Source of the DNA: Streptomyces violaceusniger Tu 4113
GTDB taxonomy: Bacteria > Actinomycetota > Actinomycetes > Streptomycetales > Streptomycetaceae
Length of the DNA: 64,000 nt
Direction: 5' to 3'
Assembly (NCBI RefSeq): GCF_000147815.2
Contig: NC_015957.1
Location: 9,238,001 to 9,302,000, forward strand
The notes beneath the pieces were generated by a model. That model made no database searches. It was given only the letters and a program-made list of their open reading frames with translations, and had not been told where the DNA came from. Shown piece after piece: positions 34,341 to 42,797 of the stretch (position 1 is the stretch's first letter; every line of letters starts with the position of its first letter). A program made the translations under genes and the position numbers.

Positions 34341-34973
34341 ATGCAGCTCACTCTTGTCCTGCCCTGGTGGACCCGGCTGCTCCGCCGCGCCCGGACGACC
34401 GCCTCGACGCCGCCGGTGGAGACGGAGCGCGCCGGGCGGCGGCTGCGGGCGCTGAGGCCGGTGGGCGGCCGGGGTGACGGCGAGCCCGGCCCCACCCTGG
34501 CCGATCTGTACCAGGCCCGGCGGCTGGACATGATCCGGCTGGCGGTCTTCCTGGTGGACGACCTGCACACCGCCGAGGACGTCGTCCAGGACGCCTTCGC
34601 CGCCGTCTGCCGCCGGCACGGTTCACGGCTGGACAGCCTCCAGGACGCGCACGCCTATCTGCACACCGCCGTGGTCAACGCCGCCCGCTCGGTGCTGCGC
34701 CGACGGCGTACGGCACGCGCCTACACCCCGCCGTACCAGGGGCCGGGAGCGCCCGTGGACGAGCCGCTGCTGCTCGCCGAGGAACACCGGCAGGTCCTCG
34801 ACGCGCTGGCCGAACTCACCGCGCGCCAGCGCGAGGTGCTGGTGCTGCGCTACTGGTCGGAGCTGACCGAGGCCCAGATAGCCGAAACGCTGGGCGTCTC
34901 CCGAGGCACCGTGAAGTCGACCGCGAGCCGTGCGCTCGTCACTCTGGAAAAGCTGCTGGAGGCGGCCCGATGA
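34341..34973 (+). CDS. ECF-type RNA polymerase sigma factor
   Basis: A 210-residue protein. Region 2 lies at about 50-115 (LADLYQARRLDMIRLAVFL, DDLHTAEDVVQDAFAAVCRR) and region 4 at about 150-205 (LDALAELTARQREVLVLRYW, EAQIAETLGVSRGTVKS). The first ~45 residues are an unusual extension beginning MQLTLVLPWWTRLLRR. Pattern and size suggest the SigE-like ECF group common in Streptomyces. It shares a 4-bp overlap with the next gene, which encodes a small membrane protein and is a candidate anti-sigma factor. Confidence 0.9.
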   Translation: MQLTLVLPWWTRLLRRARTTASTPPVETERAGRRLRALRPVGGRGDGEPGPTLADLYQARRLDMIRLAVFLVDDLHTAEDVVQDAFAAVCRRHGSRLDSLQDAHAYLHTAVVNAARSVLRRRRTARAYTPPYQGPGAPVDEPLLLAEEHRQVLDALAELTARQREVLVLRYWSELTEAQIAETLGVSRGTVKSTASRALVTLEKLLEAAR

Positions 34974-35323
34974 GCACCCCCCCACCCGTCGAGGAACGGT
35001 TGCGCGCCGCGCTCGACGCCCGTGCGCGGCTCATCGACGCCCACGAGCTGTCCCCGTACCGGCCGCCCACCGGCCCGGCCTGGGGCACCCGGCGGATCCG
35101 GCGGGTCGCATCCGCCGTCGCCGTGGCGGCGGCAGCGGCGGCGGCCGTGGCCTTCCTGCTGCTGTCCGGCTCCCCGGAGGACAACCGCCCGGCCCCGCCC
35201 GCCCGCGACCCCCGCACCTCCTCCCCGGCCACCTCGACGCCCTCGTCGAACACCTCCCCCACGTTCAAGCCCTCCCCCACCTCACCGCCCGCCCGGCCCG
35301 AGACCGTCTCCCCGGGGCGCTGA
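34970..35323 (+). CDS. Small single-pass membrane protein, candidate anti-sigma partner
   Basis: A 117-residue protein whose start overlaps the sigma-factor stop (ATGA). Residues 1-42 are charged and presumably cytoplasmic (VEERLRAALDARARL), residues about 45-66 are an alanine/leucine membrane helix, and the rest is a Ser/Thr/Pro-rich outside tail. The layout and coupling match membrane anti-sigma factors, but the cytoplasmic part is short and shows no zinc motif, so this is inference. Its last 42 nt overlap, tail to tail, the 3' end of the convergent esterase gene. Confidence 0.75.
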   Translation: MSTPPPVEERLRAALDARARLIDAHELSPYRPPTGPAWGTRRIRRVASAVAVAAAAAAAVAFLLLSGSPEDNRPAPPARDPRTSSPATSTPSSNTSPTFKPSPTSPPARPETVSPGR

Positions 35324-36853
35324 CTCGACAAGCGCCGTGGCGCCGTGCGGGCTCAGGTCGATCTCGCTCCACTGCTCATCGATCACCGCGGCGGTGCGGG
35401 TATCGGTGTCGTACGGTGTCCAGCCCGGATCGCCGTCGCGGAGGAAAGCGGCCCAGGCGGTGTGCGTGCTGTCGGCCAGGCCGGGAGGCGGGCGGCCCGT
35501 GCCGAGCAGGGCGTTTTCGCCGTACAGTTCCGGCAGACCGGTCTGGTGGAAGACGAACGGCAGCTCTACGCAGTGGCATGCGCCGAGAGCGCCGTCGAAG
35601 GCGGTGGACCGCCAGGCGAACCGATAGGCGAAAGTGCGGGCCCGCCGGTGGCGGGCGTGGGCGTCGGTGAGGAGCGCACTGGCGTTCGCCAAGGTCCCGG
35701 TGATGAGATCGCCGGCCACGTCGCCGGGCCGGGACTCCGGTTCCGCCGCCCGGTAGGCGGCGAGCTGCTGCCGGGGGTTGGTGAGGCGCCGCTCGGCGAC
35801 CGCCAGCAGCTCGGTCTCGCTCATCGTGGCGATGGCACCGGACGGGACGGTGTACAGGTTGGCTTCCTCCCGGTTGGTGCCGATCAGCAGATCCACGGTG
35901 GCCCCCCGGCCCTCGCGTACGGCGGCGACGGGTTGGCACTCCAGCGTCCGGCCGTCGATGACGCACCTGAAGGGGCTGTTGCCGAGCGAGGTGTCACGGG
36001 GGTCGCCCGGCCGGACGGCGACCGGGCCGATCGTCCGGAGCGCCTCGGTCAGGCGCCGGTCGTCGACCGCGCCCAGTTCCTCGGGTGTGGCCCGCACCTG
36101 CAGTGCTTCGGCCACCGCCCGGGTGGTGAGCGCCGCCTGCTCAGCGGTGATCGCGGCCGAACCGCCGCCGCTCTGGATGATCGCCCGGCTGAACAGCCGC
36201 TCGCGCTCGGCCTCCCGGTTGGCCAGCAGCGCGGCGACGATCATCGCCCCGGCGGACTGCCCCGCGACGGTCACTTTGTCGGAGGCGCCGCCGAAGGCGC
36301 CGATGTTCTCGCCCACCCAGCGGAGCGCGGCGATGACGCCGAGCAGTCCCCGGTTGGCCGGTGCGCCGGGAATATCGAGCCACCCCGCGATCCCGATGCG
36401 GTAGTTGAGGGTGACGACGATGACGCCGTTACGGGCGAAGGACGACCCGTCGTAGAGCGGTGCCTGTCCCGTTCCGGAGGTGAGCCCCCCGCCGTGCACG
36501 AAGACCAGCACCGGAAGCCCGCCCGCGGGAATCTCCGGGGTGGTGACGGTCACCGTGAGATATCCGGCGTCAGGGGCCGGGCCCGACCCTGGCCGCCGGG
36601 GCGCCCAGCCCCGTCCGAGCACAGGAGACAGATCCATGCCGCCGAACTCCGCACGTGCCGGGGCCGGCGCGGTCTCACCGGGTGCGGTCGCCTCGCGTAC
36701 GCCGTCCCAGCGCGGTGCCGGAGCGGGCGCGGCGAACCTCCCGGGCCCCGTCACGGCAGCGGCATAGGGGATGGCGGTGAAAGTCCGGACACCCGCGTCG
36801 AGTGTGCCGCGCACCAGGCCACCCGTGGTGCGGACCACCGGCGCGACGCTCAC
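35282..36853 (-). CDS. Type-B carboxylesterase
   Basis: A 523-residue alpha/beta hydrolase of the carboxylesterase/cholinesterase family. GTG 36853 is chosen because it overlaps the preceding stop (GTGA) with GGAGCGG upstream; an ATG at 36877 would overlap more. Motifs: TFTAIPYAAAV, the oxyanion segment LVFVHGGGLTSGTG, FGGASDKVTVAGQSAGAMIV with nucleophile Ser200, GTNREEANLY, and the C-terminal GACHCVELPFVF supplying His. No signal peptide is seen. It follows the metallo-hydrolase gene in one transcription unit. Confidence 0.9.
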   Translation of the reverse strand: MSVAPVVRTTGGLVRGTLDAGVRTFTAIPYAAAVTGPGRFAAPAPAPRWDGVREATAPGETAPAPARAEFGGMDLSPVLGRGWAPRRPGSGPAPDAGYLTVTVTTPEIPAGGLPVLVFVHGGGLTSGTGQAPLYDGSSFARNGVIVVTLNYRIGIAGWLDIPGAPANRGLLGVIAALRWVGENIGAFGGASDKVTVAGQSAGAMIVAALLANREAERERLFSRAIIQSGGGSAAITAEQAALTTRAVAEALQVRATPEELGAVDDRRLTEALRTIGPVAVRPGDPRDTSLGNSPFRCVIDGRTLECQPVAAVREGRGATVDLLIGTNREEANLYTVPSGAIATMSETELLAVAERRLTNPRQQLAAYRAAEPESRPGDVAGDLITGTLANASALLTDAHARHRRARTFAYRFAWRSTAFDGALGACHCVELPFVFHQTGLPELYGENALLGTGRPPPGLADSTHTAWAAFLRDGDPGWTPYDTDTRTAAVIDEQWSEIDLSPHGATALVESAPRGDGLGPGGR

Positions 36854-37752
36854 GCCCGCTCCGCGAACGGGGCCCACGACTGGATGTCGTACGACGAGCC
36901 TCGACGCGATATCCGCACCGCCGACCGGCCGCGCAGATGTGCGGGGAAGACCAGCGCGTTCTGATCGGCCGCCTGGTCGAGTACGCGTCGCCGGGAAGCG
37001 CGCGCCGCGGCCGGATCCTCACAGAAGCAGCTATTGGCGTCCGGCTCGATGATCTGCACCGGGTTGTGCAGCAGATCGCCGACGAACACCGCCCGCTCAT
37101 CGCCCGACCGCAGCGTCAGCACCGAGGATCCGGGAGTGTGTCCGGGCGCGTACTCCAGCCGCAGGGCGCCGTCGATGTCATGGCTGTCCTCCCACAACAC
37201 GGCCTGACCGCTGCGCAGGACCGGCGCGACGCTGTCGGCGAAGGCTTTCTCGTTGACCTCTCGCGTCCGCGAGGTATGGGAGCTGCCCGGCCGCAGGAAC
37301 TCGTAGTCGGCACGCGGCATCAGGTACCTGGCGTTGGGGAACGTGGGTTCCCACGCGCCGCCCACCAGCCGGGTGTTCCAGCCCACGTGGTCGGCGTGCA
37401 GATGGGTGTTGACCACCACGTCGACGTCCTCGGGCGCGACGCCGGCCGCCGCCAGTCCGACCAGGTAGTCGGTGCTCCGATGGTCGAAGAGGGGCATGGA
37501 CGGACGGGCCTTGTCGTTGCCGACCCCGGTGTCCACCAGGATCGTCGCGCCTTCGCTGCGCAGGACGAAGGTCTGCATCCGGGTCATCAGCAGTCCCGCC
37601 TGATGGTCCCAGTGGTCGGGAGCGAGCCAGGAGCGATTGCCGTCCCACACCTGAGGGGGGATGTCCTCGAACATGGTGCCCGGAGGGCGGGTGGGGGTCT
37701 CGAACTCCACGACACGCGTCACGTGCACGTCGCCCAGGGTGATGGAATCCAT
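36850..37752 (-). CDS. Metallo-beta-lactamase-fold hydrolase (lactonase-like)
   Basis: A 300-residue protein from ATG 37752. The zinc motif HLHADH (residues about 117-122) sits in VVNTHLHADHVGWN; further ligands are in YAPGHTPGSSVLTL and the FVGDLLHNPVQI Asp. The C-terminal VFPAHLRG supplies another His. The length and order resemble the broad family that includes acyl-homoserine-lactone lactonases and other small-ester hydrolases. The substrate is unknown. It sits between an XRE regulator and an esterase on the same strand. Confidence 0.88.
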   Translation of the reverse strand: MDSITLGDVHVTRVVEFETPTRPPGTMFEDIPPQVWDGNRSWLAPDHWDHQAGLLMTRMQTFVLRSEGATILVDTGVGNDKARPSMPLFDHRSTDYLVGLAAAGVAPEDVDVVVNTHLHADHVGWNTRLVGGAWEPTFPNARYLMPRADYEFLRPGSSHTSRTREVNEKAFADSVAPVLRSGQAVLWEDSHDIDGALRLEYAPGHTPGSSVLTLRSGDERAVFVGDLLHNPVQIIEPDANSCFCEDPAAARASRRRVLDQAADQNALVFPAHLRGRSAVRISRRGSSYDIQSWAPFAERA

Positions 37753-37802
37753 GTCGTCCTTCGTGTGGGCCGCTCTCGCGGCTCTCTCGCGGGGAGGGAT
37801 TG

Positions 37803-38789
37803 TCAGACCGCGCTGGTCCGGTCCTGCGCCGACCCGGCGGTCTCGGAGTGCCGGTCCCGCGCGGATCCGGTGGTCTCGGAGCGCCGGTCCCGCGCCGACC
37901 CGGCGGTCTCGGAGCCGCGCCGCCCCTGCCGGGTGGCCGGGGCGCCGGCCTGGGCGAGCAGGTGCAGCGCCGCCTGTGAGGCCGAACCGGCCTCGGCGGT
38001 GGCCACGACGGCGCGCTGCCCGGGCTCCTGGGGCAGCACCAGGCTCTGCAGATTGAGCTGCATCTGGCCGACAAGGGGATGACGCATGCGGTAGGCCGCG
38101 ATATCCCAGCTCCTGACCCGGTTCTCGGACCACAGACCGGCGAACTCCGTACTCTTCATCGCCAGTTCGCCGATCAGCGTGGCCAGCATCGGGTCGTCCG
38201 GATACTGGCCGACAGCGAGCCGCAGCTTCCCCACGACCGCCCTGGCCTTCTTCGGCCAGTCCACGAACAGCTCCCGGGTGTGGGCGTCCAGGAAGACCAG
38301 CCGCGCCATGTTCGGTCGCCGGTCCGGCTGATCGGGGATGTGCGCGTCCAGATGCCCGGCGAACAAGGCGTGTCCCGTACGGTTCCAGGCCAGCACGTCG
38401 CTGCGGCGTCCCAGCACGAGCGCGGGTGCGTCACCGAACGCCGCGAGCAACTGCCGGGTCGTGTCGCCCGCGTGCTCGGGCGCCAGCCTGCGGCGCTTTC
38501 CGCCGCGCCGCGTGGCGTGAGCCAGATCGTGCAGGTGGGCCTGTTCCACCTCATCCAGACCGAGGGCACGGGCAAGAGCGTCCAGCACCTCGGGCGACGC
38601 GTTGAGCGACACCCCCTGCTCCAGCCGGGTGTAGTAGGACAGGCTCACCCCCGCCAACTGGGCCAGCTCATCCCGTCGCAGCCCGGGCACGCGCCGTCGT
38701 TCTCCGAAATCGGGGAGTCCCACATCCGCCGGCCGCAACTGCGCCCGACGCATCTGCAGGAACTCACCCAACCGCAGCTTCTTGTCCAT
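37803..38789 (-). CDS. XRE-family regulator with MmyB-type ligand domain
   Basis: A 328-residue protein from ATG 38789 (MDKKLRLGEFLQMRRAQLRP). The HTH is at about 38-70 (RRDELAQLAGVSLSYYTRLE, then QGVSLNASPEVLDALARAL). Residues about 105-265 are the MmyB-like domain (VLGRRSDVLAWNRTGHALFAG, MARLVFLDAHTRELFVDW). The C-terminus carries a three-fold 11-residue repeat of the SETAGSARDRR kind reaching the stop, absent from typical members. A 27-bp perfect palindrome lies 57 nt upstream and is a likely autoregulatory site. It probably controls the esterase/metallo-hydrolase genes downstream. Confidence 0.88.
   Translation of the reverse strand: MDKKLRLGEFLQMRRAQLRPADVGLPDFGERRRVPGLRRDELAQLAGVSLSYYTRLEQGVSLNASPEVLDALARALGLDEVEQAHLHDLAHATRRGGKRRRLAPEHAGDTTRQLLAAFGDAPALVLGRRSDVLAWNRTGHALFAGHLDAHIPDQPDRRPNMARLVFLDAHTRELFVDWPKKARAVVGKLRLAVGQYPDDPMLATLIGELAMKSTEFAGLWSENRVRSWDIAAYRMRHPLVGQMQLNLQSLVLPQEPGQRAVVATAEAGSASQAALHLLAQAGAPATRQGRRGSETAGSARDRRSETTGSARDRHSETAGSAQDRTSAV
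37812..37920. repeat. 33-bp in-frame tandem repeat at the XRE gene 3' end
   Basis: Three near-identical 33-bp units encode SETAGSARDRR, SETTGSARDRH and SETAGSAQDRT, ending three residues before the stop. They keep the frame, unlike the spacer repeats at other gene ends. Confidence 0.85.
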
Positions 38790-38846
38790 GCGGCCGAGTA
38801 TGAAGGCCCCGGCGCCGCGCAGCCTGACGCTGTCAGTGCCACGCAA

Positions 38847-38873
38847 CTGCCTGCCCCTGGCAGGGGCAGGCAG
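38847..38873. promoter_or_regulatory. 27-bp perfect palindrome upstream of the XRE gene
   Basis: CTGCCTGCCCCTG (38847-38859), a central G, then its exact reverse complement (38861-38873). It lies in the 280-bp divergent region between the XRE gene and the secreted-protein gene. Operator is the natural reading; a very stable RNA hairpin is the alternative. Confidence 0.8.
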
Positions 38874-39069
38874 GACGATCCGGCAGCCGCCACACTCGAA
38901 GCCACGAGCCCGGCACCCGGCCCCATCACGGATGGGAGCCGACCCGCGTCATACGGCACCCACCCCGGTTCGACGACGTGGTCGTCGTCGTTTCCACGAG
39001 GCGCTCGCCTTCGCTTGTACGTGCTGTCAATCGCCGTTCAGCCAGGGCTTTTTCGAGAGAGGGATACCC

Positions 39070-40131
39070 ATGAGACTGACGCTTTCCGCGATCGCCGTGG
39101 TCGTTGCCGCGGTGACGACGGCCGGCACGGCCCTGACCACCACCACCGCGGCCCATGCCCCCCGCCACCAGCACATCCGGGTGTCCGGCGACATCCAGCC
39201 ATGCCCGGTGCACACCATCGACGCCAAGGGCCCGAGGGTGTTCCCCCACTCCGTGGACTACGACGCGCGGACGGGGAAGTTCGTGGTGGGTTCGCTGGCG
39301 CACAGCACCATCTCCACGGTCGGCCGGGACGGGACCGTGCGCACCCTCGTCGACGACAAGGACCTGGTGTCCGTCCAGGCGGTCCGCGTCGACTCCAGGC
39401 GACACCGCGTACTGGCCACCAACGTGGACTACGGACTCGCCGACCGCTCCGCACCGTCCACCAAGCTGAGTGTCGCCGGTGTCGCGAGCTACGACGCGAC
39501 CACGGGGCGCCGGCACTGGTACGTCGACCTGAACAAGGTCGCAGACGACGGCAAGCAGCACCTGCTGGCCGATGTGACGGTGGCTCCGGACGGCACGGCG
39601 TACGCCGTCGACCAGTTGACCCCGACGGTGTTCCGGATCGACCGCCATGGGCGGGCCTCCGTCCTGCTGCGGAACGATCTCCTGGCCGGGACGGTGGACA
39701 TTCCGGACTTCCTGACCGGTGTGGGCCAGACCGCCGTGGCATGGATGCCGGGGGACGTCCTGATCATCGCCAAGGCGGACGGCTCCCTGGTGCGGGTGCC
39801 CACCCGTCACCCCGAGCAGGCCGGTGCGGTCCGGCTTTCCGGCAAGCTCGCCGCTCTCACCGCGGGCCTTCGGGTCCTGCCGGACGGCTCGCTCGCCGCG
39901 GTCAGCAGTGGGCTGCTCAGCGGGAAGGCCGCCGTGGTGCAACGGGTGCGTCCCGTTGACCACTGGACGTCGGCCGCTGTGACCGTCACCGACACCGTCA
40001 CCGACCCGGTCACCAGCGGCGTCTCGGCCGGCCCGCGAGGCTCGACGTACGCGCTCAGCGGTGGCCTGGCCGCACTGCTGATGGGCAAGCCCAACGACGG
40101 ATTCACCCTGCGCCCGGTCACCGTCAAGTGA
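39070..40131 (+). CDS. Secreted beta-propeller-like (SMP-30/NHL type) protein
   Basis: A 353-residue protein with a Sec signal peptide (MRLTLSAIAVVVAAVTTAG, cleavage near residue 30). Repeated blade-like units include PHSVDYDARTGKFVVGSLAHS, VQAVRVDSRRHRVLATNVDYG, LADVTVAPDGTAYAVDQLTP and LRVLPDGSLAAVSSG, as in SMP-30/NHL-type propellers. The catalytic residues of lactonases cannot be placed with confidence. ATG 39070 has GAGAGAGGGA upstream. It is divergent from the XRE gene. Confidence 0.8.
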   Translation: MRLTLSAIAVVVAAVTTAGTALTTTTAAHAPRHQHIRVSGDIQPCPVHTIDAKGPRVFPHSVDYDARTGKFVVGSLAHSTISTVGRDGTVRTLVDDKDLVSVQAVRVDSRRHRVLATNVDYGLADRSAPSTKLSVAGVASYDATTGRRHWYVDLNKVADDGKQHLLADVTVAPDGTAYAVDQLTPTVFRIDRHGRASVLLRNDLLAGTVDIPDFLTGVGQTAVAWMPGDVLIIAKADGSLVRVPTRHPEQAGAVRLSGKLAALTAGLRVLPDGSLAAVSSGLLSGKAAVVQRVRPVDHWTSAAVTVTDTVTDPVTSGVSAGPRGSTYALSGGLAALLMGKPNDGFTLRPVTVK

Positions 40132-40255
40132 CCCCGGCCCGCCCGCCGGCCCCTCACCTCACCTGAGTCTCCGCCTGCCGGAACCCTCCGCGACAGCGAT
40201 GCGGCAGGCGACCGGAAACCGCCCACGATCTGTGGCACACACGAAAGGAATCACC

Positions 40256-40678
40256 ATGTCCGCGCTCTACACCACTGAGGCCGTCTCGACCGGTGACGGC
40301 CGAAACGGGGAAGTCCGCTCCATCGACGGAGTACTCGACGAGATGCTCGCCATCCCGGAGGAGATGGGCGGCCCCGGCGGCAGCAAGACCAACCCCGAGC
40401 AGCTTTTCGCCGCCGGGTACGCCGCCTGCTTCCACAACGGACTCCGGCTGATCGCGGGCCAGCAGAAGGTGCGGCTGACCGAGTCGGCGGTCCAGTCCAC
40501 GGTGAGCCTGTTCGCCCTCGACAGCGGCGGGTTCAACCTGGCCGTCACGCTGACGGCGCACCTGCCCGGCCTGGACCAGACCACGGCCGACCAACTGGTG
40601 CGGACCACGCACGAGGTGTGCCCGTACTCCAATGCCACCCGAGGCAACATCGACGTGGTTCTCCAGGCCACGGTCTGA
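40256..40678 (+). CDS. ohr: Organic hydroperoxide resistance protein Ohr
   Basis: A 140-residue OsmC/Ohr-fold peroxidase that reduces organic hydroperoxides. The two reactive cysteines are in FAAGYAACFHNGL and THEVCPYSNATR, the standard Ohr pair. GGSKTNPEQLFAAGYA is diagnostic. AAAGGAA lies 9 nt before ATG 40256. An ohrR gene is not adjacent. Confidence 0.95.
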   Translation: MSALYTTEAVSTGDGRNGEVRSIDGVLDEMLAIPEEMGGPGGSKTNPEQLFAAGYAACFHNGLRLIAGQQKVRLTESAVQSTVSLFALDSGGFNLAVTLTAHLPGLDQTTADQLVRTTHEVCPYSNATRGNIDVVLQATV

Positions 40679-40800
40679 CCCGGGACGTCACGCCTGTCGC
40701 CCCAGCGGACATCGGCGGGCCCGGAGCCGGGCACGACCGGCTCCGGGTCAGCGCGCCTCGCAGCGGGGACGTTCGCCACACCGCGGCCCGCGCGATGGAC

Positions 40801-41631
40801 TCAGAGCACCAGCGCCCGATAGCGGTCGGCGACCTCCGCCAGGACCTCCGCGCCGTCCCGGGCCCAGAGGTCCGGGTTGAAGATCTCCACCTCGATCGGG
40901 CCGGTGTAGCCCGCGGCGTCGACCTGTTCGCGGAACCAACGGAAGTCCACCGATCCGTCGCCCAGTTGGCCCCGGCCCAGGAGGACGCCCTCCGGGAGGG
41001 GCGTGATCCAGTCGGCGAGCTGGAAGGCGGCGATGCGGCCGCCCGCGCCCGCGCGGGCGATCTGGGTGGCCACGGTGTCGTCCCACCACAGGTGGTAGGT
41101 GTCCACGATCACGCCCACCCGGTCCGCCGGGAAGCGCTCGGCCAGGTCGAGGGCCTGGGCGAGGGTGGAGACCACACAGCGGTCGGCGGCGTACATGGGG
41201 TGCAGGGGCTCGATGGCCAGGCGGACGCCGTGGTCGGCGGCGTACGGGGCCAGCTCCCCCAGCGCGTCGGCGATGCGCTCGCGGGCGGCGAAGAGGTCGC
41301 GGCTGCCGGGCGGGAGGCCGCCGGAGACCAGGACGAGGGTGTCGGTGCCCAGGGTCGCGGCCTCGTCGATGGCCTTACGGTTGTCGGCCAGGGCCGTGGC
41401 GCGTGCCTCGGGGTCGATCGCGGTGAAGAAGCCGCCCCGGCACAGGCTGGTGACGGTCAGGCCCGCGTTCCGCACCAGTTCGGCGGCGGCCGCCACGCCG
41501 TACTTCTGGACCGGCTCGCGCCACAGGCCCACGTCCGTGACGCCCGCCTTGACGCAGCCCTCCGTCAGTTCGGGCAGCGACCACTGCTTGATCGTTTCCT
41601 GGTTGAGGCTCAGCCGGGACACGGCGCTCAT
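40801..41631 (-). CDS. Sugar phosphate isomerase/epimerase-family TIM barrel
   Basis: A 276-residue xylose-isomerase-like barrel from ATG 41631. Metal-site segments: VRLAIEPLHPMYAADRC (Glu, His), VGVIVDTYHLWWDD (Asp, His), RIAAFQLADWITPL and PIEVEIFNPDLWA (last Glu). Members act as isomerases, epimerases, dehydratases or, with Gfo/Idh partners, keto-sugar lyases. It overlaps the DUF993 stop by 4 bp and is last in a three-gene operon. The substrate is unknown. Confidence 0.85.
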   Translation of the reverse strand: MSAVSRLSLNQETIKQWSLPELTEGCVKAGVTDVGLWREPVQKYGVAAAAELVRNAGLTVTSLCRGGFFTAIDPEARATALADNRKAIDEAATLGTDTLVLVSGGLPPGSRDLFAARERIADALGELAPYAADHGVRLAIEPLHPMYAADRCVVSTLAQALDLAERFPADRVGVIVDTYHLWWDDTVATQIARAGAGGRIAAFQLADWITPLPEGVLLGRGQLGDGSVDFRWFREQVDAAGYTGPIEVEIFNPDLWARDGAEVLAEVADRYRALVL

Positions 41632-42797
41632 CGGGCGACTCCGTACACGGACAGCAGGTCTTTCATCCGGGATTCGGCCAGCGCCGGGTCCGGGAACAGG
41701 CCGAGACCGTCCGCCAGTTCGTACGCCCGCGCCAGATGCGGCAGCGAGCGGGCCGACTGGAGGCCGCCGACCATCGTGAAGTGCGACTGGTGGCCCGCCA
41801 GCCAGGCCAGCAGCACCACGCCCGTCTTGTAGTAGCGGGTCGGGGTCTGGAAGAGGTGGCGGGAGAGCTCCACCGTCGGGTCCAGCAGGGCCCGGAAGGC
41901 GGTGGCGTCGCCGGTGTCCAGCCTGCGCACGGCCTCGGCCGCCAGCGGGCCCAGCGGGTCGAAGATGCCGAGCAGGGCGTGGCTGAAGCCCTGGTCGTCG
42001 CCCTCGATCAGCTCGGGGTAGTGGAAGTCGTCGCCCGTGTAGCAGCGCACCCCGTCCGGCAGTTTGCGCCGCAGGTCGATCTCTCGCTGGGCGTCCAGCA
42101 GGGAGACCTTGATGCCGTCGACCTTGTCGGGGTGGGCGGCGATGACGTCGAGGAAGGTGCGGGTGGCGGCGTCCAGGTCGGTGCTGCCCCAGTAGCCCTC
42201 CAGGGCCGGGTCGAACATCGGGCCCAGCCAGTGCAGGATCACCGGCTCGGCGGACTGGCGCAGCAGATGGCCGTAGACCTCGGAAAAGTCCTCGGGGCCC
42301 TTGGCCACCGCGCACAGGGCGCGCGAGGCCATCAGGATGGCCCGGGCGCCGGACTCCTCGCAGACGGCGAGCTGTTCCTCGTAGGCGGCCCGGACCTCGG
42401 CCACGCTGTAGGGGTAGCCGATCTCGGTGGCGGAGAGCTGGTCGGTGCCGACGCCGCAGGCGATCCGGCCGCCGACCGCCTTGGCCTCGGCCGCCGAGCG
42501 GCGGATCAGCTCGGCGGCGGCCGCCCAGTCCAGGCCCATGCCGCGCTGGGCGGTGTCCATGGCCTCGGCCACGCCCAGCCCGTGCGACCACAGATGGCGG
42601 CGGAAGGCCAGAGTGGCGTCCCAGTCGACGGCGGCCGGGCTGTCGGGGGTCACATCGGCGTACGGGTCGGCCACCACATGGGCGGCCGAGAAGACGACGC
42701 GGGAGGTGAAGGGGGCCCCGGGGGTGAGCGACAGCGGCTCGGTGCGGGGTTCGTAGGGGCGGGTCGTGCCGCCCGGCACGGGGAGGTGGAGAGTCAC
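41628..42797 (-). CDS. DUF993 protein (dihydrodipicolinate-synthase-like fold)
   Basis: A 389-residue protein from GTG 42797, which overlaps the preceding stop (GTGA). Recognisable segments are SRVVFSAAHVVADPYAD, GVAEAMDTAQRGMGLDW, CGVGTDQLS, ILMASRALCAVAKGPEDF, PVILHWLGPMFDPALEGYWG and DGIKVSLLDA. The Lys in DGIKVSLLD is placed like the Schiff-base Lys of class I aldolases of this fold. Function unknown. A retro-aldol or lyase step on a keto-sugar is plausible given the flanking oxidoreductase and isomerase genes. Confidence 0.82.
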   Translation of the reverse strand: MTLHLPVPGGTTRPYEPRTEPLSLTPGAPFTSRVVFSAAHVVADPYADVTPDSPAAVDWDATLAFRRHLWSHGLGVAEAMDTAQRGMGLDWAAAAELIRRSAAEAKAVGGRIACGVGTDQLSATEIGYPYSVAEVRAAYEEQLAVCEESGARAILMASRALCAVAKGPEDFSEVYGHLLRQSAEPVILHWLGPMFDPALEGYWGSTDLDAATRTFLDVIAAHPDKVDGIKVSLLDAQREIDLRRKLPDGVRCYTGDDFHYPELIEGDDQGFSHALLGIFDPLGPLAAEAVRRLDTGDATAFRALLDPTVELSRHLFQTPTRYYKTGVVLLAWLAGHQSHFTMVGGLQSARSLPHLARAYELADGLGLFPDPALAESRMKDLLSVYGVAR

